Shown: one piece after another, positions 10,830-20,594 of the stretch
Position numbering within the stretch: the first letter of the stretch is position 1
Layout of the letters: the number at the start of each line of letters is the position of its first letter
NCBI GenBank assembly: GCA_022579005.1
Contig: MU401760.1
Span: 1-38,321, forward strand
DNA from: Poronia punctata
Taxonomy: Eukaryota; Ascomycota; Sordariomycetes; Xylariales; Xylariaceae
DNA: 38,321 nt
Reading direction: 5' to 3'
Made by a program: the position numbers and the translations under genes
The notes under the pieces: generated by a model
Told to the model about the DNA's origin: nothing
Databases searched by the model: none
The model's input: the letters and a program-made list of their open reading frames with translations, nothing else

Positions 10830-11492
10830 ATGCCGCACCGTCAAAGCATAGATACAGCCCAGGACGGGCTAGATGCAACTCCCGCATCCTCTACCCCCCA
10901 GAAGATCACCGTACTGAAACCCGCCTCAAAGTCAGCCGAACCAACACAACACAGATATCGCATGACATTCCACCACATCGACATTGACGAAACCACCAAC
11001 AAACCATTCCCTCCAGCCCAGCACGCTTTTGATTTATCCGTACCTATATGGTCTTCTTCTCCTTCTTCTTCCTCTTCACCAGCACGCAAAGCCCCAACCC
11101 TCACCGAAAACCAATATAAATACACCCCCCACTGCTGCCCCCCATCCTCATCATCTTCTCCTTCCCCGGGGAAAGAAATGAGCTACATAGCGCCCGCCGA
11201 TAAAGCCTTTAGCTATAACGACGAGATTCTGGAATTCTTACTCGATTCCACGCGCCAACGAGTCGGGTCAAGTTTTGGAAAACATCATGTTCTTTATATA
11301 GAGAGTGCGGATATTATTTGGGCTTCACGGGACAAGGGGAATAGGGGAAAGAGAAAGGGGCATTCTTCTGCTGTTACGATGGACCATCTTGCCCTTGTGA
11401 GGGAGAGGGGCCATGTTGATCATTTGAGGGTTGAGTTTAGAGTTAAGCGTGGGCGGGATGGGGGGTTTTTGGGGAGGTTTATGAAGAGGTAG
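10830..11492 (+). CDS. hypothetical low-complexity protein
   Basis: A single uninterrupted frame of 220 codons with an ATG in good context (CACAATGCC). The N-terminal half is rich in Pro, Ser, Thr and Gln with serine runs (SSSPSSSSSP near residue 76 and SSSSSPSP near 107). The C-terminal half has a plausible folded core (DEILEFLLDSTRQRVGSSFG, then HHVLYIESADIIW) and a basic Gly/Arg-rich end. I recognise no domain. Base composition flips inside the gene: the first half is C-rich and G-poor on this strand, while the last 200 bp are G-rich. It could be a fast-evolving hypothetical protein, or a chance frame in skewed DNA. Confidence 0.5.
   Translation: MPHRQSIDTAQDGLDATPASSTPQKITVLKPASKSAEPTQHRYRMTFHHIDIDETTNKPFPPAQHAFDLSVPIWSSSPSSSSSPARKAPTLTENQYKYTPHCCPPSSSSSPSPGKEMSYIAPADKAFSYNDEILEFLLDSTRQRVGSSFGKHHVLYIESADIIWASRDKGNRGKRKGHSSAVTMDHLALVRERGHVDHLRVEFRVKRGRDGGFLGRFMKR
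11451..11474 (+). other. potential G-quadruplex motif
   Basis: Four G-runs (3, 3, 6 and 4 G) separated by loops of 1, 2 and 5 bases satisfy the usual G3+N1-7 pattern, just before the stop codon of the hypothetical gene. Further G-runs follow at about 11510-11528. Folding is not shown. Confidence 0.5.
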
Positions 11493-11931
11493 TGCTTTAT
11501 ATAGGAGACGGGGGAAGGGGGAAGAGGGAAGAGAGAGAGAAAGTATAGGTAGGTAGATTTGATTTATAGAGATTGTTTAGATTTGTGGAATTAATGTATA
11601 CCTCAGTCCTCATGTATGACTGACCCCTTGGTGAAGTATCTTACCCTAGACGTAGACGCCTTTTCTCTCTTTTGGTTTAATGAGGTCTTGGCAGGTTGTC
11701 AATGTGACATATCTGACACTAACAAACTAGGTATCTAACCTGCTCTTTCGAGACCGAAATAAGTACATCTCTGATCTCAATAAATCGACCATTAATCGAT
11801 GGTTGTTTTGCCCTTGAGTTTGAAGAACAAACGGCCATTGTCTGTTTTGGTTCCGGGATCGGAGCCGAGCCGAGCCGAACCGAGCCCCACAGAATATAGA
11901 TCTGTTTTGGCGGTGAGACTGGCAACTAACT
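11493..11931. other. intergenic, purine-rich then ordinary
   Basis: Begins with a purine-rich stretch (G-runs and GA repeats, 11508-11545) and a TAGGTAGGTAG run (about 11545-11555). A short CCGAG-type pentamer repeat lies at about 11860-11885, shortly upstream of the tRNA. No gene supported. Confidence 0.5.
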
Positions 11932-12024
11932 GGGCCTGTAGCTCAGGGGTAGAGCGCTCGCTTTGCATTTTCTTCAAAAGATGGCGTTTGCGAGAGGCCT
12001 AGGGTTCAAATCCCTACCGGTCCA
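11932..12024 (+). tRNA. tRNA-Ala (anticodon TGC) with 21-nt intron
   Basis: Cloverleaf parts: acceptor GGGCCTG (11932-11938) with CCGGTCC (12017-12023) and discriminator A; D stem GCTC/GAGC; anticodon stem CTCGC (11957-11961) with GCGAG (11990-11994); anticodon TGC at 11964-11966; T stem TAGGG/CCCTA around TTCAAAT. The intron at 11968-11988 sits one base 3' of the anticodon, the standard nuclear position. The third acceptor pair is G-T (G3:U70), the hallmark identity element for alanine. Acceptor pair 6-67 is a T/C mismatch, a slight oddity. Confidence 0.93.
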
Positions 12025-12053
12025 TTTATTTATTATTCATCACAATGGTTGAA

Positions 12054-12063
12054 TTTTTTTTTT
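12054..12063 (+). terminator. RNA polymerase III T-run terminator
   Basis: A run of ten T residues 30 bp after the tRNA end fits a Pol III stop signal; no T-run of four or more lies closer. Confidence 0.6.
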
Positions 12064-13063
12064 GGCCCTCTTTCTTCTCTTTTTATGAATTGTTGCTGTT
12101 TATCACAGGCAGGTTTTTTTTTAATTCTGAAGTGAATTTGTTTTAAGATACCTAATCGTCTCCTACCTATTATTTTACTTGTAAAAACACTATGGCCGGC
12201 AGGGCGTACAACTTCTCGCAAGAATTACCTACCGAAATGCAAGCAAGACTTTATGTCGTGCATAGAAGTGGGGTTTCTGGTAGAAATTGCTTTGTTCCGC
12301 CCGTGTCGTGGCGTGTCTTACAACACAAACGTGAAGTAGAAACTTTGGGACAGATGCATTGACGTAGGAAGCCACTGTCATGCATCGTTGACGCAAGGTT
12401 GCAAGCTTCAAGTTCCAATCGAGGCGAATTCATGCGATCAGACCTTTCTCTACTTAAGCATTGATCGCAGAGTAATAGGGAAAGCGCATGCAACGTTGCG
12501 GGAGAATCTGTGTGATGTAATAGGTAATGAACAAACCCCTGATCGTGGTGGGGAATACTCAAAAGCTATAGAAAGCAGGAAGTAGCGTCTTGACTGTCTC
12601 TTGTCCGAGTGTGAGTGAGTCGGGGACGACCGGCCGACCAATGGGGAGAGTAACGGGTTAATATCTAAGACACCTGACCTCGGTGTGCCTGTCACTTAAG
12701 GTACGTGTAGGTAGGTAGGTAATGAGGCAAGTTTCATCACCCCGCGACAAAACTCATGACTAAGATATGGACTCTGCTCTGACAAGTTAGGGTTATAGGT
12801 AATTAGCAAAGATCAGGTCCATCTGCTTGCAGGTGAGCTCGGTGGTCTAGGTACTAGTTAGGTAAATCCCCTCATTTCAGATTGACGGGCAACATTCAAC
12901 CTTCCTCTGCCAGTTTCACAAATCCACATAGATACTAGTCTATCTGGGTACACGGCTTATACGAGGGACCTTGAAGATTATAAGAAAAACATCTTTCCTA
13001 CACGTCCATTCCCGGACGTTTTTACCCAACAGGTCACAGAGCACGTAAAAAATAGTATCCGTC
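12064..13063. other. intergenic, no gene seen
   Basis: About 1 kb between the tRNA and the oxidoreductase gene. It contains a TAGG tetranucleotide run (12708-12722) and TAGTTAGGTAA near 12855. Open frames on both strands are short and featureless. Confidence 0.5.
12708..12722. repeat. short TAGG tetranucleotide microsatellite
   Basis: TAGGTAGGTAGGTAA. It is one of many TAGG/CCTA runs scattered through the intergenic DNA of this window. Confidence 0.7.
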
Positions 13064-14695
13064 ATGGCGCCCCACAACATGCAAGACGAAGGCCCCGCCG
13101 ACCGAGAGCAAAGCCCAGACGGCGCTGAACTCCGGCCGCCATCTCCGCCACCCATGTCCGCCGACCCGCCGCGTCTTCTCGTCATCGGCGCCGGGTCTCG
13201 CGGCCGAGTGTACGCGAGATGCTCTCTTCAGTCGAGTAACGGCGTCGTCGCGGCCGTATGCGAGCCCGACGACTTCAAGCGCCACGATTTCGGCCATAGG
13301 TTCATCTGGGGAGAGAAGTCGTCGTCTCCGCCAGAAGGTACCAGCTTCAAGGACTGGACCGAGTTCTTGACATGGGAGACGGCCCGTCGCGAGCGCGAGA
13401 AGGCCGGAGAGGCCGTGCCCCCGGGCGTCGACGCCGCGTTCGTCTGCGTGCGCGACGAGATGCATTACGATGTCGTCATGGCTCTTGCCCCGCTTGGTCT
13501 GCACATCATGTGCGAGAAGCCGCTGGCGACGACACTGGATGCTTGCACGGGCATTTATCGCGCGCTGGCGCCGCTGCAGTCAAGCAAGGTCTTCTCCGTC
13601 GGCCACGTGATGCGGTACTCGCCGCACAACATCATGCTGCGGAAGCTGCTGCTAGAAGACCGTGCCATCGGCGATATCCTCACTGTTCACCACACAGAGC
13701 CCGTCGGGTTCTGGCATTTCGCGCATAGCTATGTTCGTGGTAACTGGCGCAAGGAATCCACCACGGCGCCGTCGCTTCTTACGAAATGCTGCCACGATAT
13801 CGATCTCATCCTGTGGCTCATGTGTTCGCCGCCGCCCGGCGAGCCGGCTGCGCTCGAGCATCTTCCCTCGTCTGTGACGTCTACGGGTGCGCTGCAGTAC
13901 TTCAGAAAAAGCAGGAAGCCAAAAGCCGCGGGAGAAGCGACCAACTGTCTCAGCTGTGCCATTGAGCCGGATTGTCTATACTCGAGTAAGCGCGTCTACA
14001 TAAGTGGGCGGCACCAGGGTCTGGGGACGGGCAACGTGCGTTGGCCAGTTAGTGTCGTGCTCCCAGACATCGAGAGCTTCGGCGGTGACTTGGAAAAGGC
14101 CGAAAAGGCCATGTTGCCGATTCTGGCCGAAGACTACGACGCCTCGACGCCACAGGAGGTTATTGATAGCAAGAACTGGTTCGGGCGTTGCGTATGGGAG
14201 TCGGATAACGATGTTTGCGATGAACAAGTCGTCATCATCGGCTGGGACGAGGAGGAAGGAGAAAGTGTACAACAGCAAAGCGAGACGCGCGTGCGCGGCG
14301 CCAAGCAGGCTACTATCCACATGGTCGCACAGACCAAGAGGCAATGTCACAGATACACGCACATTTTTGGCACGCAAGGCGAGATCTACGCAGACTCCAA
14401 GACCATCACAGTCGAAGACTTCCGCACGGGCGAGAAGAGATCATACAGGCCCAAGATGGAGAGTCTAGGCCATGGTGGGGGCGACCATGGACTCACAAGG
14501 CAGTTCGTGCTCGCCGTCGATAGGGTGAAGAACGGTGGCTGGGAAGCCCCGGCCGCACAGCGCGAGTTTATCGGGTGTAGTCTGGAGGAGGTCGTTAGGA
14601 GCCACGCTATGGTATTCGCGGCCGAGGAGGCTAGAAGAGAGAAAAGAACTCTTGACTGGAAGGGCTGGTGGGATTCGAATGTCGGCGCTGTGTAG
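13064..14695 (+). CDS. Gfo/Idh/MocA family NAD(P)-dependent oxidoreductase
   Basis: Uninterrupted 543-codon gene. After a 35-residue Pro-rich leader comes a Rossmann fold with IGAGSRGRVYA at residues 41-51. The family signature CEKPLA is at 150-155 (EKP lysine 152). The HVMRYSPHN strand is near 181-189, and the substrate-site motif KCCHDIDLILWL at 241-252 contains the K-x-x-H-D pattern. A cysteine cluster (C295, C298, C304) within NCLSCAIEPDC is unusual for the superfamily but occurs in its StrI-like branch. A conserved C-terminal GGGDHGL region follows near 466. The family oxidises or reduces hydroxyl groups of sugars, inositols and related compounds; the substrate is unknown. It is intronless while most neighbouring protein genes have introns, and the nearest family relatives include bacterial enzymes, so old transfer is possible but unproven. 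No signal peptide. Confidence 0.92.
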   Translation: MAPHNMQDEGPADREQSPDGAELRPPSPPPMSADPPRLLVIGAGSRGRVYARCSLQSSNGVVAAVCEPDDFKRHDFGHRFIWGEKSSSPPEGTSFKDWTEFLTWETARREREKAGEAVPPGVDAAFVCVRDEMHYDVVMALAPLGLHIMCEKPLATTLDACTGIYRALAPLQSSKVFSVGHVMRYSPHNIMLRKLLLEDRAIGDILTVHHTEPVGFWHFAHSYVRGNWRKESTTAPSLLTKCCHDIDLILWLMCSPPPGEPAALEHLPSSVTSTGALQYFRKSRKPKAAGEATNCLSCAIEPDCLYSSKRVYISGRHQGLGTGNVRWPVSVVLPDIESFGGDLEKAEKAMLPILAEDYDASTPQEVIDSKNWFGRCVWESDNDVCDEQVVIIGWDEEEGESVQQQSETRVRGAKQATIHMVAQTKRQCHRYTHIFGTQGEIYADSKTITVEDFRTGEKRSYRPKMESLGHGGGDHGLTRQFVLAVDRVKNGGWEAPAAQREFIGCSLEEVVRSHAMVFAAEEARREKRTLDWKGWWDSNVGAV

Positions 14696-15147
14696 TAGTC
14701 TATTGATATATACCCTCCCTTTTCTATTACGGTGCGAAATTGCGCTCTACCTACATCCTATAGTACGTTATGGAGAAGAACTGGCTTTTGCCTGAATTAT
14801 TGGAAATCTGACCTATACACATTGGCTGGGACTTATTGCCATTTCATATCGAAGTTTACTCCGTGAGAGAGTAGTGGACAAGTACTAGGGACCCAAGTTC
14901 CAGGTAGGTTAACCGCCCCAGGGGAGCGGAGCTACCCCTTATCACGTGGCACAATTGCTGCACAAAATCTTTCCTGCTGCCCCGCCTCCATCTCCAACTA
15001 TTTGTCTAGTGCCCTCATTACATATGTAGTACATGGATGGTGGGGTAGGTAGATATCTTGAATTAAACTTTGCCGAATATCGGGAAAAGTATCACAAAGT
15101 TGACTTGTCTTGTTTTTAACAAAATATTTGACAACTCCCGTGTCAAC
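14696..15147. promoter_or_regulatory. region between oxidoreductase and dihydroorotase genes
   Basis: 452 bp on the same strand as both genes. A CACGTG box is at 14943-14948, about 200 bp before the dihydroorotase start, and GGTAGGTAG lies near 15044-15052. An in-frame ATG 26 codons upstream of 15148 was not chosen, because the family begins just before the metal-binding strand. Confidence 0.4.
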
Positions 15148-16709
15148 ATGAGACTCAAAGACGTACATCACTTGGAACTGCCGCCCACGGCGGACATGCA
15201 CGTCCACCTGCGGCAGGGCGATGTATGTTCCACCTACATTACACACAGCCTTAACAGAGAGAGAGAGAGAGAGAGAGAGCTAACATGATATCAGGTCATG
15301 TCGTTGGTAGTTCCTCAAATCCGAAGAGGAGGTGTCGATACAGTATTTGTTATGGCACGTAAAAAAAAGACCCCCAAATTTTCCATGAAAATTTAAATTA
15401 GACCCGAAACCTTTGGCTAACATTTTGAATACATAGCCCAACTTGCAACCACCCGTCACAAGTGTAGCCGCTGCTCTGGAGTACAAGGCACAGCTTGAAG
15501 CTATCGAGCCCAAAGTCACATATCTGATGTCCCTTTATGTGTGTTTCTTTGCAGAAAATCCAGGACCAACAGAATAATGGTTTCATTAACAGCATGTAGC
15601 TTCATCCATCGGTCACACCCGAAGTTATCGCCGAAGCCGCAAAGGCCGGAATAGCAGGCGTCAAGCTTTACCCTCAAGGTAGGCAACTTACTATCTACAC
15701 ACCCGGGTGTAAAAGTCTGTTGTTGTACTAAAGATGAGTAATTGTAGGTGTTACTACGAACTCTGAATCGGGCGTAGCTGGCGACTTCGTCGAGACATAT
15801 GCGCCCACGTTCGCGGCCATGGAGGAGCACGGCATCGTCCTCAATTTGCATGGCGAGGTGCCCGGAACTGTGCCAAAGGACGACGTATCTCTCGAAGAGC
15901 TATTCCTGCCCACTTTGAAGAGACTCAATGAGAAGTTTCCTAAGCTTCGCATCATCCTCGAGGTGTGTGGCGTGCCAGTTTTCTCGAAACGGTGTATCAA
16001 GATACTGACTGTTTTTGTTTTTTTTAGCACTGCTCAACCGCCGCGGCTATAGAGGCCGTGAGATCTTGCAGTTCAACCGTTGCAGGTATGACGAGCGAAC
16101 AACTCGGCAAAATAGGTTCAAACTAGAGAACCCAATCAGACTAAACTCGCTACAGGAACTATAACGGCGCATCATCTCTATCTGACAGGCGATATAAGCG
16201 AGGTCGACCCTCATGCTTTCTGCAAGCCTATTCCCAAGAAACCCGCCGACCGCGACACTCTGTTGAAAGCGGCGTGTAGCGGCGATCCAAAGTTCTTCTT
16301 GTTAGTAATACCACTCCCCTTTTTCTTTTTCATACCTAACTTGGTTTTTTTTTTCCCCAGTGGAAGCGATAGCGCACCTCATCCCTTGATCTCCAAACAG
16401 GGCAAGAATGTGCCTGCAGGTGTATTCACACAGCCGTACGCTACGCAATTGGTCCTCCTGGCATTAGAAGAAGCGACTGAAAAGGGGATAATCGACGAAA
16501 AAGATGTCACAAAGGAAAATGTCGAAGGATTCCTCAGTCGCTTCGGAAGACGTTTCTATAAGTTGCCCGAGGAGCCCAAGGAGCGAGTCGTTGTGGAGCG
16601 GACTGGGGAGTCGATCCCCGAAAGTATCAAGACCGATGATGGAAAGCTGGCCATTGGCTTGTCGAAATCTGAGGCGACTGTATTTAGTCTACGGTTTGTT
16701 TCTCCTTAG
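15148..16709 (+). CDS. URA4: dihydroorotase (de novo pyrimidine synthesis, step 3)
   Basis: Eight exons: 15148-15222, 15295-15354, 15437-15538, 15600-15678, 15748-15962, 16028-16085, 16156-16300, 16361-16709. They join in frame to 360 aa, close to yeast Ura4 in size. The enzyme cyclises carbamoyl-aspartate to dihydroorotate in the cytosol. Zinc ligands of the class II monofunctional type are all present: H18 and H20 (MHVHLR), the carbamylated lysine K101 (GVKLYPQG), H140 (NLHGE), H178 (LEHCS), and catalytic D248 (GSDSAPH). The second intron (15355-15436) appears to start with GC rather than GT: keeping the conserved TVFVMPN strand requires a GCACGT donor, and the intron has a GGCTAAC branch site. 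The first intron holds a (GA)n run. Function very confident; exact C-terminus less so. Confidence 0.95.
15256..15279. repeat. (AG)12 microsatellite inside dihydroorotase intron 1
   Basis: Twelve AG dinucleotides between the donor at 15223 and the branch site GCTAAC just downstream. Likely polymorphic between strains. Confidence 0.9.
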
Positions 16710-17089
16710 ATAAAAATTTGACTGCTGAATTTGCCAAATATTGGATATCATGTCTCTTATCGAGGGTTGAGGTCGTCGAAAAACGATTCCGATACGGAAT
16801 AGGAACGACGTCATTGTTGTTCTCCAGAGCTACTCGTAGGTTACAACTTACGAGTACCACAGTACGTGTAGGCGCGAGTACAGTGCGCTGCGGTATGTAC
16901 ACGTATGTAACTAAAGTACCCCACACTGATCTACTCCGTGCATCGTGTACCTAGCTTTTGCTTGGCAAACATTTCTCCCTTTCCGACTAGGTAGATGAGA
17001 GAACAACCTAACAACAGCTATCTACGATTTGAAACTCTTCAAAAAAAAACCAAACATAATAATCTCTATCCGGCCACCTCCAACAGACA
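16710..17089. other. intergenic region upstream of the cyclin-L-like gene
   Basis: 380 bp holding the 3' end of dihydroorotase transcription and the promoter of the next gene. A long A-run occurs just upstream of the cyclin start (about 17041-17049). No other feature seen. Confidence 0.4.
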
Positions 17090-18138
17090 ATGTCGCACCT
17101 AACGAACCCCCTGGCGACAGTCGACCAGCTATACCGCCGCACGTCCACCTTCAGCGCCCTACCATCCGATCTCCAAGACGCCATATTCTTCTCGACACAA
17201 AGACTCACTCAAGCAGCCGGTCTGCTCCTCCGCCTCCCTCAATCCGTCACGGCACAAGCAAACGTGATTCTCGCGCGTTACTGGCTAGACGAATCTCTTC
17301 TCGCCCATGAATTCAGCGTACGTCGATTCCTCCAATCCAATCCAATTCAATTCTCAGATCTATATATAGGTGATGATGATAAAAAAAGACAAACTAGACT
17401 AACATAAAAAAAAACCAGGACATCTCAGCAGCAACCCTCTTCCTCGTCGCGAAACTCAGCTCGAACCCCATTCGACCCCGCGACATCACCAACGTATACA
17501 CATACCTTCTTTCCCGCAGACTGTCCGGGCCCGATGGCGATCCTACAGACTACTACCTCCCCGAAGACGCCTACGCCGCCTTCACGACGCGCATCCTGCA
17601 TCTCGAGGCCCGGATTTTGCATTCCCTCGGTTTCGACACCCATGTCGCGCTACCGCATAGTCTGGCCGTGACGTATTTACAAGCGTTAGATTTCTGCGGC
17701 CAGTCCTCCCGACGGGAGATCACGCGCAAGGTTGTCGCTTATTTGAATACCGCGTTGCTCTCGCCGCAGATGCTTTACCTGACGCATCAGCCTAATGCCC
17801 TCGCCGTGGCAGCTATATATAGCGCCGCTCGCGACCCCGAGATCGCCGTGAATATGCCTGCTTGTGCTTGGTGGGAGGTATTCGACGTCGATCGTGAAGA
17901 GCTGGGATTTTTGGTTGTTGGTATGCGCAGCTTGGAGGGCCTCGTGCGGAAGCTACAAGGGGAAGTAGAGGGGTTATTCGGCGAGAGCGGTGTCATCAGC
18001 AGGAAACAGGTCGAGGCCGAGTTGGCTAGACGCGGGATAAAAGTAAATAATGGCGTCGGCAGCTCCGCAGCTGAAATGGATGAAGAAGAGGCTTTGATGC
18101 GGAGTCTAGATGAAAGGGCTGAAGCTATGGTAGAGTGA
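17090..18138 (+). CDS. cyclin-L-like protein (transcription/splicing cyclin)
   Basis: Two exons, 17090-17317 and 17419-18138, over a 101-bp intron with a GACTAAC branch site, give 315 aa. The N-terminal cyclin fold covers roughly residues 25-150 and includes QAAGLLLRLPQSVTAQANVI, the equivalent of the cyclin-L QAGLLLKLPQ helix. ISAATLFLVAKLSSNPIRPRDI follows, then the cyclin-L-like stretch LGFDTHVALPHSLAVTYLQAL (about 180-200), where animal cyclin L has HVKHPHKIIVMYLQVL. A second cyclin fold follows with the LAVAAIYSAARD helix. The C-terminus is acidic. Cyclin L partners CDK11-type kinases in pre-mRNA processing in the nucleus; the partner is not visible here. Cyclin K/Bur2-type is the main alternative. 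Confidence 0.85.
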
Positions 18139-18448
18139 AACTAGTAAATGGTGAGAGTATCTTCTCGTAAGGCGTGTAATCGTCCCCATTAAATTATTCA
18201 TGTTGGAGTCCAATTTCGGACGCGGCATATAAAGCTATGAGAGGCTAACCATACCCATCGATACAAAGAAGCAAAAGAGCATACTTGGGAGACAACCCAA
18301 GAGTAAGCCAACCACCAGTGGGGACTTCCACTATTGACGTCGCCGTCACTCTTCAGGACCCCCTCATATAAGCATCAGCTTCGTCCTGGATGCTATAATC
18401 TTGGTAGCTGACAATGGTGGCGTCCGATTGCAACTGGCCACGACGGCT
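18139..18448. other. convergent intergenic region
   Basis: 310 bp between the convergent cyclin-L-like and proline-rich genes; it should contain both 3' ends. No other feature seen. Confidence 0.4.
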
Positions 18449-19825
18449 TTACTGCCCAGTTGCCTTACTCGAGCTAGCAGGCGATTTTGTTTTCGCTAGT
18501 AGCTCCATCAGTTGGGTCAACATAGTAATTTCGAAGCTTTCAGCCTGGGATTTCATTTCAGCCACGCCGTCTTCTACGATCATGAGCTCCTTTTCCGTCC
18601 GCTTTTTGGGTCTTCGTATAGCGTTGAGTTTTCGCAGCTTCCTTGTCGCCTCATAGACAACCAGAGTCTTCTTCGCATTTAAGCAAACAGGTATCCCCTG
18701 AAATATGGACGTCGTCTCCCGAAGATTTTGTTGCCGCCGATGGTCTCTTAAAACGCCCATGAAGTTGAGGCAGAGGTCCATCAGATCCAAGAGCGTAGAA
18801 ATGGTAACTTAATCAAAAAGAAAAAGAGTTAGTTATTAAACGCGTTTAGAGGGCCGAGGGTGCATGTTGCGATGATCTCTGCGTCGGATGTCGTTTTAGG
18901 TTTTATGCTAGTATCATAAGCATGTAGAAGTGATCAACACTTACTGTCTCCTGCTGCCTTCGGGTGCATATCATGACATTTTCGGAACATGTCCGCCAGA
19001 GTGTTTCTCATATGGGCTAGATCGAGCGCTTCCGGAGGCAGGGAATAATTCTCAATCGCAAAACTGTCACCTTGACTGTGGATGGAGTTGATCTTGTCCA
19101 GTCGTAAGCCGGGACACCACTTTGCAAGCCATTCTATGGTGGCTTCGTTAACCATCTGAATGACCACCTCGCGGGCCGTGTTCAACGCTCTCGGGTCCAA
19201 GGATGTCTGAAGCTTCTTATCGGGATACCGGCGAAATAGGTCGTCCAAAGATCGATTGTGTATGATTGTCGGTTGCGGACCTTTCACGGCACCAACTTTA
19301 CCGCCCTTGTGCGACGACTTCTTGGCCGGTGCAGCCGGCGGCGGCGGAGGAGGAGGAGGAGGAGGAGCAGCCGGAACTTGCAATGCGCCACCTTTACCGG
19401 CGCGATCCTTGTTGGCACACCTTGCAGATCTTGTGAATGGCGCAACAACTGGCTGCTCTGCCACCTTCTTCTTGCCGAAGTCGAAGGGGAAAGGTGGATC
19501 AACCCGAGCCAGACTCTCGAACGAGAGCATGCCCGTGGTCCGAGTATTCGCGTACATATCCCAACCCCGCGTCCGTTTAGGTGCCGGTTCTAGGCTGTCC
19601 AAGCCCATCTCGTTAGGAATGGTCCGGGGAATAGGCGTGTGTTGTCGCTTTCTTCTAACCATCTGGTCCAATGCTTAGCTTAGCTTTATTCAGGAGGACA
19701 GTAGGTACAATAAGTATAAGAGCAGGGATATTCCACTCCACGGAATAAAGTTGAAGAATAAGACAAGTGTAACTTACCATGGGCGGGCTCTTTTCTACGA
19801 TTTCCCCCTCCTCAAGTTCTTCCAT
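18449..19825 (-). CDS. proline-rich hypothetical protein
   Basis: Proposed exons in reading order, 19825-19778, 19662-18945 and 18807-18449, are frame-consistent, giving 374 aa. The short first exon encodes an acidic start (MEELEEGEIVEKSPPM). It is joined to MVRRKRQHTPIPR over a 115-bp intron with a GTAAGT donor; without this exon, translation could begin at 19662. Visible features are a basic nuclear-signal-like MVRRKR, a run of about ten prolines followed by AAPAKK (near residue 125), a lysine/glycine-rich linker, and a helical C-terminal half (NTAREVVIQMVNEATIEWL, RNTLADMFRKCHD, TISTLLDLMDLCLNFMGVL) with a basic RRPKKRTEKE stretch. I recognise no known domain. Probably nuclear; function unknown. 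The second intron (137 bp) has an AACTAAC branch-like site and AAG acceptor, the weakest junction here. Confidence 0.65.
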
Positions 19826-20594
19826 TCGGTCTACTATAGGCCTAAAGAACAGCTACTTTCTAAAGGTTAGGCTGTGATTAGTTCCCATGGGTCAAAAAAA
19901 GATACAGGGCTTTAGGCGTCGAGGCGTCGAGGAGATGAGGTGGTGAGGTGGGACTTGGTGAGGCGGGACCCGGTAAGGTGTCCCAGACGAACAACTTAAG
20001 AGATAGGTACCTAACCTAACGTACACAAATCGTTACCCCCGCCACATACGGTACTTCATGATCAGTATATTACCACATAGTCTATGGTGTGAGAAGGTGC
20101 ATGATGTAGGTAGGTACAGATGTGTAGCACCTTCCTCTACCCAGAAAGTAACAGACAGCGACCACAAGGGTACCAAATCCGACATTGTCAAGCACCAGTT
20201 TGCTGTTTATTATATCTCTCAAGCGTCTAGAGGTATGTAGAAAGAAACCACAAAGTTCATGTCCTTTCGATGCAAAATATATCTCTGATCCATGTTGCCG
20301 CCTTTTATGTATTCACCTTCCTATCGAAAGCATGGCGTCTATAACGCTTTGTGTAGCTGGGCTTGTGTACCTTTGGCTCTGAATGCAGATAGTTGGTAGC
20401 TGATGGATACACAAACCTTTTCTAAATTGAAACAAAAGAACCTGATATCTACGCTAGGACCCAGCAGAGCCAGATAAGGGGACTGTGGAATAATATAGTT
20501 CCAATTATTACGCTGATACTATGGTCATGACTTTGATGCTCTGTACAATGACTAACACCTAAAGGCGCCCGTTCCTGTGCTCATCATCTCCTAA
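19826..20594. other. intergenic, no gene seen
   Basis: About 770 bp upstream of the proline-rich gene and downstream of the phosphate transporter. It contains a tandem 9-mer (GCGTCGAGG twice, about 19916-19933), GTGAGG-type repeats at 19940-19980, and TAGGTAGGTA at 20107-20116. Short open frames only. Confidence 0.5.

Noticed and set aside
12708..12722. Interstitial telomere repeat
   Set aside because: The unit is TAGG, not TTAGGG, and runs are very short and dispersed.
13034..13504. Long minus-strand open frame opposite the oxidoreductase gene
   Set aside because: Shadow of a GC-rich coding region; the plus-strand frame carries all family motifs.
15343..15436. Canonical GT-AG version of dihydroorotase intron 2
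   Set aside because: It would delete Val-Phe-Val-Met from the conserved TVFVMPN strand; the GC donor 12 bp downstream keeps it intact.
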